From Mycolicibacterium thermoresistibile (GTDB lineage: Bacteria > Actinomycetota > Actinomycetes > Mycobacteriales > Mycobacteriaceae), in contig NZ_LT906483.1 of assembly GCF_900187065.1 (NCBI RefSeq), positions 434,001 through 498,000 on the forward strand: a DNA stretch of 64,000 nucleotides, written 5' to 3'. How positions within the stretch are numbered: position 1 is the stretch's first letter; each line of letters begins with the position of its first letter. Position numbers and translations under genes: made by a program. Below are positions 8,323 to 15,835 of this stretch, one piece after another. The notes beneath the pieces were generated by a model that was not told the origin of the DNA, made no database searches, and was given only the letters and a program-made list of their open reading frames with translations.

Positions 8323-9122
8323 CGGGCCACGACGACGCCCCGGTCCTCATCGCCGACGACGGTGCGGTGCGGATCGTCACGCTGAACCGTCCGCAGGTGC
8401 GCAACGCGATCGACATTCCACTGCGGATCGCCCTCGCCGAGGCGCTGGAGAACGCCGACTCCGACCCGAAGGTGCGCGCCATCGTGTTGACCGGTGCGGG
8501 GACGGCGTTCTGCTCCGGCGGCGACATCTCGACCATGAAGCGCACCCCGGAAGCGGAGGCGACTGAGCGGATCCAGTTGGCGCAGCGGGTGATCCGGGCG
8601 ATCTGGCAGACATCCAAACCGGTCCTCGCCGCGGTCGAGGGGTCCGCGTTCGGAGCTGGCGTCGCCCTGGCCGCGGCCTGTGACCGCGTCGTGGCCGCCC
8701 ACGACGCCCGGTTCGCCGCCACCTTCCTCAACGTCGGCCTCATCGGCGACATGGGGGTGTACGCGTCGCTGCCCACCCGGATCGGACTCGCCCGGACCCG
8801 CCAGATGTTGATGATGGCCCAGCCGATCTCCGGAACAACGGCGCTGGACTGGGGGCTGGTCGACGCCCTGGCCGACCCGGGCGCGGCACTCGGGGACGCG
8901 ACCGCCGACGCGCACACGCTGGCCGCGCGGCCGGCCGAGGCGCTGGGGGTGATGAAGATGATGCTCGCGCGAAGCCGTCAACTGCCCGCTTTCGAGGTGC
9001 TCGACCTCGAGGCGACGCAGCAGGCCCGACTGTTCGACAGCGACGACTTCGCCGAAGGGGTCGCCGCATTCCGGGAGAAACGTGCTCCGCACTTCGGTCC
9101 TAGACAAGGAGTCCAACCATGA
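8319..9122 (+). CDS. Enoyl-CoA hydratase/isomerase family protein (crotonase 3)
   Basis: This is a 267-residue crotonase starting at ATG 8319 inside an ATGA overlap; a longer in-frame reading from 8181 would run through the previous gene and is rejected. Oxyanion-hole segments are AFCSGGDISTM and GSAFGAGVALA. The catalytic region reads NVGLIGDMGVYASLP, the G-D-x-G style of isomerase-like crotonases, without the hydratase Glu pair. With two sister genes immediately upstream, the operon seems to need several double-bond manipulations, as expected when a ring-derived or branched acyl chain is shortened. The stop overlaps the dioxygenase start by 4 bp. Confidence 0.86.
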   Translation: MTGHDDAPVLIADDGAVRIVTLNRPQVRNAIDIPLRIALAEALENADSDPKVRAIVLTGAGTAFCSGGDISTMKRTPEAEATERIQLAQRVIRAIWQTSKPVLAAVEGSAFGAGVALAAACDRVVAAHDARFAATFLNVGLIGDMGVYASLPTRIGLARTRQMLMMAQPISGTTALDWGLVDALADPGAALGDATADAHTLAARPAEALGVMKMMLARSRQLPAFEVLDLEATQQARLFDSDDFAEGVAAFREKRAPHFGPRQGVQP

Positions 9123-10369
9123 CGTCAGCGATTGCCGGTCGTCTCGAGGCATTGATCCGCCCCGACCGGGTGCACGGTTCGCTGTACACCGACCCTGCGA
9201 TCTTCGCCGAGGAACTGCGCAAGATCTGGTACCGCACCTGGGTCTTCGTCGGGCACGAGAGTGAGGTCTCGCAGCCCAACGACTACGTGCGCAAGAAACT
9301 CGGGTTGCAGGACGTGATCATGACCCGCGACCGGGACGGCGAGATCCACCTCCTGCTCAACCGCTGCTCGCACCGCGGCAACCAGGTGTGCGCCGACGCC
9401 AAGGGCAACTCCAGCACCTTCCGCTGCCCGTATCACGGCTGGACCTTCCGCAACACCGGTGAACTGGTCGGCTTTCCGTTCTTCAAGGGTTACGGCACCC
9501 GCAAGCTCGACCTGCCGCTGGGCCGGGTTCCCCGGGTCGACTCGTACGGCGGATTCGTGTTCGGCAGCTTCGCCACCGAAGGCCCCACCCTGCGGGAGCA
9601 CCTGGGTGCGGCGGCCGGCGAGATCGACCGGTTGCTCCGGCTCTCCCCGGAAGGCAAGGTCGCCCTGGACGCCGGCTGGTTGCGGCACCGGACCAGGGCG
9701 AACTGGAAACTACTGGTGGAGAACGAAACCGACGGCTATCACCCGCAGTTCGTCCATGGCGGCATCTTCGGTGTCACCGGGAGCACCATCGGGCCGCTGT
9801 ACAGTGATTCGTCGACCGCGGTGACCCGCGATCTGGGCGGTGGGCACAGTGAGAACGATCTGCGTCCCGAGTTCCGCAAGTTCGCGGAGCCGCTGCGCTG
9901 GTTCGGCACCACCGAGTCCCGCGTCCCGGATTACGTCGCGGCCATGCGCGCCAGGTACGGCGCGGAGGCCGACCAGATCCTCATCGAGGGCTCGCCGCAC
10001 GTGATGATCTTCCCGAATCTGTTCATCGCCGAGATCCAGGTGTTCAACATCCAGCCGGTGGCGGTGAACGAATGTGTGCAGTACTCCACCGCCGTGCAAC
10101 TGGTCGGCGCGCCCGAACTGAACCGGCGGATGGTGTCCCAGTGCATCGGTTCGGTGGGCCCGGCCGGGATGCTGCTGGCCGATGACACCGAGATGTACGA
10201 ACGCAACCAGCAGGGACTGGAAGCACTGACACCGGAGTGGCTCGACATCCGGCGCGGTCTGAACCGGGAACATGTCGACGATCACGGGTTCACTGTCGGC
10301 GGCCCCACCGACGAGACCGGTATGCGTGCGTTCTGGTCCGAGTACCGCCGACTGATGGAGGCCGAATGA
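9119..10369 (+). CDS. Aromatic-ring-hydroxylating dioxygenase, alpha subunit (Rieske oxygenase)
   Basis: This 416-residue catalytic subunit inserts O2 into a ring, usually giving a cis-dihydrodiol. The Rieske [2Fe-2S] ligands are Cys83, His85, Cys103 and His106. The mononuclear iron site is recognisable in ENETDGYHPQFVH, with Asp204 (bridge), His207 and His212, plus a later Asp near residue 356 in the ADDTEMY segment. It is followed at a 4-bp overlap by a beta subunit, so an alpha3-beta3 oxygenase is expected. No Rieske ferredoxin or dedicated reductase lies beside it; electrons must come from elsewhere, perhaps from genes at 36968-38782. The substrate is unknown. Confidence 0.93.
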   Translation: MTSAIAGRLEALIRPDRVHGSLYTDPAIFAEELRKIWYRTWVFVGHESEVSQPNDYVRKKLGLQDVIMTRDRDGEIHLLLNRCSHRGNQVCADAKGNSSTFRCPYHGWTFRNTGELVGFPFFKGYGTRKLDLPLGRVPRVDSYGGFVFGSFATEGPTLREHLGAAAGEIDRLLRLSPEGKVALDAGWLRHRTRANWKLLVENETDGYHPQFVHGGIFGVTGSTIGPLYSDSSTAVTRDLGGGHSENDLRPEFRKFAEPLRWFGTTESRVPDYVAAMRARYGAEADQILIEGSPHVMIFPNLFIAEIQVFNIQPVAVNECVQYSTAVQLVGAPELNRRMVSQCIGSVGPAGMLLADDTEMYERNQQGLEALTPEWLDIRRGLNREHVDDHGFTVGGPTDETGMRAFWSEYRRLMEAE

Positions 10370-10902
10370 CTGCCGCGGTGAGGAATTCGACGGCTGATGT
10401 GGCGCCCGTCCCGGACTGGGTGGACCGCTTCGAGGTGGAACAGTTCCTGTTCCGGGAGGCGCGGTACGCCGACGAGAGCGAGTACGACGCCTGGGAGGCG
10501 CTGTGGACCGACGACGCCCTGTACTGGGTTCCCGTCGACGGCGCCGACAGCGATCCGCGACGGCAGATGTCGGTGATCTACGACAACCGTAGCAGGATCT
10601 CCACCCGGCTCAACCACGCCCGCACCGGCCGCCGGTACGCGGCCTCCCCGCCCTCCAACCTCCGGCGGCTGATCAGCAACATCGAGTACGTCTGCGGCAG
10701 GGCCAACCCGGACGGCGGGCTCGACGTCGAAGTGGAGGCGAACGTCCTCATCTTCGAGTCCCGCATCCGGGAGAACCGGCTGTGGGGCGGACGGGTCACC
10801 TATCGCATCCGGAAGACCCCGGACGGGCTGCGGCTGGCCTACAAGAAGGTGGTTCTGGTCGACAACGACAAGCCGCTTCCGACGCTCAGTTTCCTGATCT
10901 GA
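10366..10902 (+). CDS. Aromatic-ring-hydroxylating dioxygenase, beta subunit
   Basis: This 178-residue protein has the SnoaL/NTF2-like fold of ring-hydroxylating dioxygenase small subunits: an N-terminal helix with QFLFREARYADES, a W-x-x-L-W segment, the strand YWVPVDG and a C-terminal YKKVVLVDND. Beta subunits are structural and form the alpha3-beta3 assembly, sometimes influencing substrate choice. I chose ATG 10366, which overlaps the alpha stop (ATGA); a longer frame from 10237 would overlap alpha by over 100 bp without similarity. The pairing with alpha is strong support for both calls. Confidence 0.92.
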   Translation: MTAAVRNSTADVAPVPDWVDRFEVEQFLFREARYADESEYDAWEALWTDDALYWVPVDGADSDPRRQMSVIYDNRSRISTRLNHARTGRRYAASPPSNLRRLISNIEYVCGRANPDGGLDVEVEANVLIFESRIRENRLWGGRVTYRIRKTPDGLRLAYKKVVLVDNDKPLPTLSFLI

Positions 10903-10926
10903 GCCTGCCTGAACCGAAGGTGAGTT

Positions 10927-11181
10927 GTGGGAATTTCGTTTGGCGATCCCGGTCCGGTGTCGGTACCCGGTGTTGGTCCCGTCATCGGCAGTGAATTCGC
11001 GGAGGTGTCGGTGACTTTCGACACCACCGGCAATTCGCCGCGACTGCGGCTGGAGGATCTGCGCACCGGGCGGGTGCGCTTCCTCGACGCACTGGAGCTC
11101 GAGACGCTGGTGTGGCTGCCGGAGGACAAGATGACCGAGCTGCTCGACCCCTCCCGCGACCGGTGGCGGGGTGAACGGTGA
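10927..11181 (+). CDS. Small conserved ring-oxygenase-associated protein (84 aa)
   Basis: This short soluble protein has the segment GSEFAEVSV, a basic middle and ALELETLVWLPEDKMTELL near the end. From memory, similar 75-90-residue proteins beside Rieske dioxygenases are deposited as dihydrodiol dehydrogenase. It has no nucleotide-binding motif and is far too short for a dehydrogenase, so that label is doubtful. The GTG start at 10927 follows GAAGGTGAG, and the stop overlaps the thiolase start by 4 bp. A chaperone, coupling or regulatory role for the oxygenase is possible, but nothing in the sequence proves it. Confidence 0.7.
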   Translation: MGISFGDPGPVSVPGVGPVIGSEFAEVSVTFDTTGNSPRLRLEDLRTGRVRFLDALELETLVWLPEDKMTELLDPSRDRWRGER

Positions 11182-12386
11182 GACGCGCGGCGATCGTCAC
11201 ACCGTTGCGCACCGCGGTGGGAACCTTCGGTGGCAGTCTGCGACCGCTGCGCGCGGAGGACCTGGCGGCGGACGTCGTCAAGGCCGTCGTCGAGCGCAGT
11301 GGAGTGGATCCGGAGCGCATCGAGGACGTGGTGTTCGCGCAGTCCTACGCCAACTCCGAAGCACCCTGCATCGGCCGCTGGGTGGCCCTGCATGCCGGGC
11401 TGCCGATCGGCGTTCCCGGGCTGCAGATCGACCGCCGGTGCGGTGGCGGGCTGCAGGCGGTGATCACCGCGGCGATGACGGTGCAGACGGGTGCCGCCGA
11501 TGTGGTGCTGGCCGGCGGGGCGGAGTCGATGAGCAACATCGAGCACTACACCACCACCGCCCGGTGGGGGGCGCGCTCGGGCAACCAGATGCTTTATGAC
11601 CGGCTCGACCGTGGTCGCGAGATGTCCCAGCCGGTATGGCGATTCGGCAAGATCAGCGGGATGATCGAGACGGCGGAGAACCTGGCCACCGACTACCGTA
11701 TCGGCCGGGAGGCCGCCGACGAGTTCGCGGTCCGCAGCCATCGGCGCGCCGCGGCGGCGCAGCAGGCGGGCAAATTCGCCGACGAGATCGTCCCGGTCGA
11801 GGTGCCGCAGCGGCGCAGCGAACCGGTGGTCTTCGAGCGCGATGAGGGGGTGCGGCCGGATTCGACCGTGGAGAGTCTGGCCCGGCTGCGGACGATCATG
11901 CCCGGCGGCACCGTCACGGCGGGGAACTCCAGCCAGCAGAACGATGCGGCCGCCGCCTGCCTGGTGGTGGCCGAGGACAAGCTGGACGAACTCGGTCTCG
12001 AGCCGATCGGATATCTGGAGGGCTGGGCCGCCGTCGGGTGCGAACCCGCTCGGATGGGCATAGGGCCGGTCGGCGCTGTCGAGAAACTCTTCGCCAGAAC
12101 CGGTTTGACGTTCGACGACCTGGACCTCATTGAGATCAACGAGGCCTTCGCCGTCCAGGTGCTGGCAGTGGTGGCCGGCTGGGGGCTCACCCTCGGCGAT
12201 GTCGACGACCGGCTCAACGTCAACGGATCCGGCATCTCGCTCGGGCATCCGATCGGGGCGACCGGGGTCCGGATCCTCACCACGATGCTGCACGAGCTGC
12301 GCCGGCGTCGCGGCGGGCTCGCGCTGGAGACGATGTGCATCGGCGGCGGACAGGGCATCGCCGCGGTCTTCCGAGGTGCGGCGTGA
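11178..12386 (+). CDS. Thiolase (acetyl-CoA C-acyltransferase)
   Basis: This 402-residue thiolase has all the expected catalytic elements: nucleophile Cys88 in DRRCGGGLQ, His357 in GHPIGATG and Cys387 in CIGGGQG, plus the NEAFA motif. It should cleave a 3-ketoacyl-CoA with CoA to give acetyl-CoA or propionyl-CoA and a shortened acyl-CoA. The GTG start is inside a 4-bp overlap with the small protein upstream, and the stop overlaps the HMGS-like gene. The order thiolase, HMGS/DUF35, SCP2 thiolase is notable because these three folds also form carbon-carbon bond complexes in archaea. The sequence alone does not give the direction of reaction. Confidence 0.92.
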   Translation: MRRAAIVTPLRTAVGTFGGSLRPLRAEDLAADVVKAVVERSGVDPERIEDVVFAQSYANSEAPCIGRWVALHAGLPIGVPGLQIDRRCGGGLQAVITAAMTVQTGAADVVLAGGAESMSNIEHYTTTARWGARSGNQMLYDRLDRGREMSQPVWRFGKISGMIETAENLATDYRIGREAADEFAVRSHRRAAAAQQAGKFADEIVPVEVPQRRSEPVVFERDEGVRPDSTVESLARLRTIMPGGTVTAGNSSQQNDAAAACLVVAEDKLDELGLEPIGYLEGWAAVGCEPARMGIGPVGAVEKLFARTGLTFDDLDLIEINEAFAVQVLAVVAGWGLTLGDVDDRLNVNGSGISLGHPIGATGVRILTTMLHELRRRRGGLALETMCIGGGQGIAAVFRGAA

Positions 12387-13711
12387 CCGGGCTGCTCGGC
12401 TACGCGACGTATGTCCCGGCGTACCGGTTGGGCAAGCGGGTCGTCGCCGCCTACGACGAGGACTCCACCACCATGGCGGTGGCCGCGGCCGCCGAACTGC
12501 TCCGCGGACCGGGGGCACCGCCCGAGTCGGTGTATTTCGCCACCAGCAGCCCGGCCTACGCCGACAAGACCAACGCCACCGCGGTCCACGCCGCGCTCGG
12601 GCTGGACGCCGGAGTGTTCGCCGCCGACATGTGCGGTACGGGCCGCAGCGCGTTCGCCGCCATCCGATCGGCGGCGCGGTCCGGTGGTCTGGCGGTGTTC
12701 GCAGACGTCCGGATCGGCCGGCCCGGGTCGGCCGATGAGCGGCTCGGCGGGGATGCCGCGGCCGCGCTGCTGTTCGGGACCGGCGAGCCGATCGCGGAGG
12801 TGCTGGCCACCGCATCGCGCACCGCGGAGTTCCTCGACCGCTGGCGGATCCCGACGCACCCGACCGGCCACCAGTGGGAGGAGCGGTTCGGTTACGAACG
12901 CTACGCCCCGCTCATCCGGGCCACCGTCGAACAGGCACTGGACGCCGTCGGACTGGCCGACGTTGATCACGTCGCGCTGGCCTGTCCGAACACCGCGGTC
13001 CTGAAACGGGCGGCGGCTCTGGTCAAGGGGCAGAAGTCGGTGGTCACCTCGCCGGTGGGCTTCGGCGGGTCCGCAGATGCCGGCCTGGCATTGTGCGCGG
13101 TGCTCGACACGGCGGACCCGGGCGACACCGTGCTGATGGTGTCGGCGGCCGACGGCTGCGACGCGATGGTGTTCCGCACCACCGCCGCGCTCGCCGACCG
13201 CCGCCAGCGACGTCCGCTCGCCGAGCAGAGAAGCGGTGGCCGCCAGGTTCCGCAGCTGACATACCTGTCCTGGCGTGGTCTGGTGGAGCCGGAACCGCCG
13301 CGCCGTCCGGACCCGGACCGTCCCGCGGCGCCGCCGGCCGCCCGCGCCGCGGGCTGGAAGTTCGGATTCACCGGATCCCGCTGTAGCGCATGTGGCTTCA
13401 CCCATCTGCCGCCGGCAAGGGTATGTCGGTCCTGCGGCGCCCGGGATGCCGCCGTCGCGGTGCCGGCGGGGGGTCTGACCGGCACGATCGCGACCTACAC
13501 CGTCGACCATCTGGCGTACTCGCCCTCGCCGCCGATGATCCAAGCGGCGGTCGACGTCGACGGCGGCGGGCGGTGCACGCTCGAGGTGGCCGACGCCGAC
13601 CCCGATCAACTGGCCGTCGGCGCCCGGGTGGGGTTCGCCTTCCGGCGCCTGTTCACGGCGGGCGACGTGCACGACTACTTCTGGAAGGCGGTGCTCATCG
13701 ATGGCCAGTAA
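12383..13711 (+). CDS. HMG-CoA synthase-like protein fused to a C-terminal DUF35 (zinc-ribbon/OB-fold) domain
   Basis: The 442-residue product joins two domains. Residues 1 to about 310 have the thiolase/HMG-CoA-synthase fold, with Cys84 in ADMCGTG as probable nucleophile and a GGDAAAALLFG segment. Residues 330-442 form a DUF35 unit: a zinc ribbon with Cys334, Cys337, Cys348 and Cys351, followed by an OB-fold. DUF35 domains bind CoA thioesters and bridge partner thiolases in archaeal HMG-CoA complexes and in the steroid aldolase ChsH2-Ltp2. The linker (about 280-320) is Pro/Arg-rich. The start is GTG 12383 within a GTGA overlap. The 3' end overlaps the SCP2-type thiolase by 11 bp, which suggests a physical partnership. 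The reaction is unassigned. Confidence 0.85.
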   Translation: MTGLLGYATYVPAYRLGKRVVAAYDEDSTTMAVAAAAELLRGPGAPPESVYFATSSPAYADKTNATAVHAALGLDAGVFAADMCGTGRSAFAAIRSAARSGGLAVFADVRIGRPGSADERLGGDAAAALLFGTGEPIAEVLATASRTAEFLDRWRIPTHPTGHQWEERFGYERYAPLIRATVEQALDAVGLADVDHVALACPNTAVLKRAAALVKGQKSVVTSPVGFGGSADAGLALCAVLDTADPGDTVLMVSAADGCDAMVFRTTAALADRRQRRPLAEQRSGGRQVPQLTYLSWRGLVEPEPPRRPDPDRPAAPPAARAAGWKFGFTGSRCSACGFTHLPPARVCRSCGARDAAVAVPAGGLTGTIATYTVDHLAYSPSPPMIQAAVDVDGGGRCTLEVADADPDQLAVGARVGFAFRRLFTAGDVHDYFWKAVLIDGQ

Positions 13712-14888
13712 CGGAATCGCCGGTAAGGTCGCCGTCGTCGGGATGGGCTGCACCAGATTCGGCGAGCGCTGGGACGCCTCCGCCGACGATCTGATCCTCG
13801 AGGCCTACGCCGAGGCGCTGGATTCGGCCGGGATCAGCCGGGACGACATCGACGCGTACTGGCTGGGCACGCTGAGTTCCGGGCTGGGCGGACTCACGTT
13901 GAGCCGGGCCATCGGCAGCGACGACAAGCCGGTCACCCGGGTGGAGAACTTCTGTGCCACCGGGTCGGAGGCCTTCCGCAACGCCTGCTATGCGGTGGCC
14001 TCGGGGGCGTACGACATCGCGATGGCCGTCGGCGTGGAGAAGCTGAAGGACTCCGGATACTCGGGTCTGCTGCGCCAGGATCCGCCCGGAGACGGCACGG
14101 CGCCCGAGATCTCGATGACCGCCCCGGCTGCGTTCTCCATGCTGGATCCGGCCTACTGCGCGCGGTACGGCGTCCACCCGGACGAGATGCGGGCGGCGAT
14201 GACCCACGTGGCCTGGAAGAACCACGACAACGGGAGCCGGAATCCGAAGGCACAGTTCCGGTCCGGGGTCAGCAAGGAAACCATCGACAAGGCGGTCAAG
14301 GTGGCCGGCCGGCTCGGGGTCTTCGACTGCTCCGGGGTGTCCGACGGGGCGGCCTGCGCCGTGATCGTGCCCGCCGACCGGGCGCACGAGTACACCGACA
14401 CCCCGATGTACGTCCGGGCGTTGTCGTTGGTCTCCGGTTCGGCCCGCGGTGCGGTGGACGCCGGCTACGACTACACCACCTTCCCCGAAGTGGTGCGCTC
14501 GGCCAGGGACGCCTACGCGCAGGCCGGCATCGACGACCCCGCCACCCAACTCTCGTTCGCCGAGGTGCACGACTGCTTCACGCCGACCGAGATCGTCCTG
14601 ATGGAGGATCTCGGCTTCACCGAACCCGGTCGGGCGTACAAGGACGTGCTCAGCGGGGAGTTCGACGCCGACGGCCGGCTCCCGGTGAACATCGACGGGG
14701 GCCTCAAGAGTTTCGGACACCCGGTGGGGGCGAGCGGCCTGCGGATGCTCTACGAGGCGTGGCTGCAGTTCCGCGGGGCTGCGGGCGAGCGTCAGTTGGC
14801 CGAACCGCACACCGCGCTGACCCACAACCTCGGTGGTCGGCCCGGCGGCTGCGTGTCCTTCGTGTCGGTGGTCGGCCGCGACCGCTGA
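13701..14888 (+). CDS. SCP2-type thiolase-like protein (possible aldolase or thiolase)
   Basis: This 395-residue member of the SCP-x thiolase family keeps a Cys at position 85 (ENFCATGSE), His290 in HDCFTP and His340 in FGHPVGASG. Mycobacterial members include true thiolases and Ltp-type retro-aldolases that work with a DUF35 partner. Here the DUF35 is fused to the gene upstream, which overlaps by 11 bp. I expect a complex of the two cleaving or making a C-C bond on a CoA thioester. The Cys is present, so thiolase chemistry cannot be excluded. The ATG at 13701 is the only sensible start. Confidence 0.88.
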   Translation: MASNGIAGKVAVVGMGCTRFGERWDASADDLILEAYAEALDSAGISRDDIDAYWLGTLSSGLGGLTLSRAIGSDDKPVTRVENFCATGSEAFRNACYAVASGAYDIAMAVGVEKLKDSGYSGLLRQDPPGDGTAPEISMTAPAAFSMLDPAYCARYGVHPDEMRAAMTHVAWKNHDNGSRNPKAQFRSGVSKETIDKAVKVAGRLGVFDCSGVSDGAACAVIVPADRAHEYTDTPMYVRALSLVSGSARGAVDAGYDYTTFPEVVRSARDAYAQAGIDDPATQLSFAEVHDCFTPTEIVLMEDLGFTEPGRAYKDVLSGEFDADGRLPVNIDGGLKSFGHPVGASGLRMLYEAWLQFRGAAGERQLAEPHTALTHNLGGRPGGCVSFVSVVGRDR

Positions 14889-14954
14889 CACATCCGAAAC
14901 AGCCGGTCACCGAACAACTTCAGTTACCCAACAACAACTTTGAAAGGAACAACT

Positions 14955-15815
14955 GTGTCCGGAGTGCAGGACAAGGTCATCGTCGTCACCGGCGCCGGCG
15001 GCGGTCTGGGCCGCGCGTACGCCCGCTTCCTGGCGGCCAACGGGGCGCTGGTCGTGGTCAACGACCTCGGCGGGGCCCGGGACGGCTCGGGAGCGGGCAC
15101 GTCGATGGCCGACACCGTGGTCGAGGAGATCCGTGCCGCGGGTGGCCGCGCGGTGGCGAACTATTCGTCGGTGGCCTCCGCCGAAGGCGCCGCCGAGATC
15201 GTGCAGACCGCGCTGGACGAGTTCGGTGCGGTGCACGGGGTGGTGAGCAACGCGGGAATCCTGCGTGACGGCGCATTCCACAAGATGTCCGACGACGACT
15301 GGGACGCCGTGCAGAAGGTACACCTCTACGGCGGCTTCTACGTGCTGCGCGCTGCCTGGCCGCACTTCCGCGAGCAGAGCTTCGGCCGGGTCGTCGTCGC
15401 GACCTCGACCAGCGGGATCTACGGCAACTTCGGCCAGGCCAACTACGGCGCGGCCAAGGCCGGCCTGATCGGTCTGATCAACACCCTGGCCATCGAGGGG
15501 GCGAAGTACAACACCACCGCCAATGCGATCGCGCCGCTGGCCGCCACCCGGATGACCGCCGACATCGCACCGCAGGAGCTGCTGGACAGACTCGACCCGG
15601 ATCTGGTGGCGCCGGCCGTCGGCTATCTGATGTCCGAGCAGAACCAGGACAGCGGATCGGTCTTCGTGGTCGGCGGCGGCCTGGTCCAGCGGGTGGCGCA
15701 GTTCCAGAACGACGGTGTGACGTTCTCGGCCCCGCCCACGCTGGACGAGATCACTGCGCGCTGGGGCGAGATCAGCGACATGTCCCATGCGAAGCCCGGC
15801 ACCAACCCGGTGTGA
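14955..15815 (+). CDS. SDR family oxidoreductase, MFE-2-like 3-hydroxyacyl-CoA dehydrogenase
   Basis: This 286-residue SDR has TGAGGGLGRAYA, the VVVNDLGG strand, SNAG and a YGAAK active site. The NDLGG segment and the long C-terminal tail with PPTLDEITARWGEI resemble the dehydrogenase part of peroxisomal multifunctional enzyme 2 and steroid-type Hsd4B proteins. It should oxidise a 3-hydroxyacyl-CoA with NAD. Start: GTG 14955, after the ribosome-binding site GAAAGGAAC; an upstream in-frame TTG at 14940 lies within that site. It is separated from the thiolase by a 66-bp gap that is unusually A-rich (CAACAACTT repeats) for this locus, and is followed after 20 bp by an acyl-CoA ligase. Confidence 0.87.
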   Translation: MSGVQDKVIVVTGAGGGLGRAYARFLAANGALVVVNDLGGARDGSGAGTSMADTVVEEIRAAGGRAVANYSSVASAEGAAEIVQTALDEFGAVHGVVSNAGILRDGAFHKMSDDDWDAVQKVHLYGGFYVLRAAWPHFREQSFGRVVVATSTSGIYGNFGQANYGAAKAGLIGLINTLAIEGAKYNTTANAIAPLAATRMTADIAPQELLDRLDPDLVAPAVGYLMSEQNQDSGSVFVVGGGLVQRVAQFQNDGVTFSAPPTLDEITARWGEISDMSHAKPGTNPV

Positions 15816-15835
15816 TCCGGCGCTGAGGTGACTCG

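Noticed and set aside
11693..13753. 686-residue minus-strand open frame opposite the thiolase and HMGS/DUF35 genes
   Set aside because: It is Arg/Gly/His/Pro-rich with no domain, as expected for the antisense of high-GC genes; the plus-strand genes have clear motifs.
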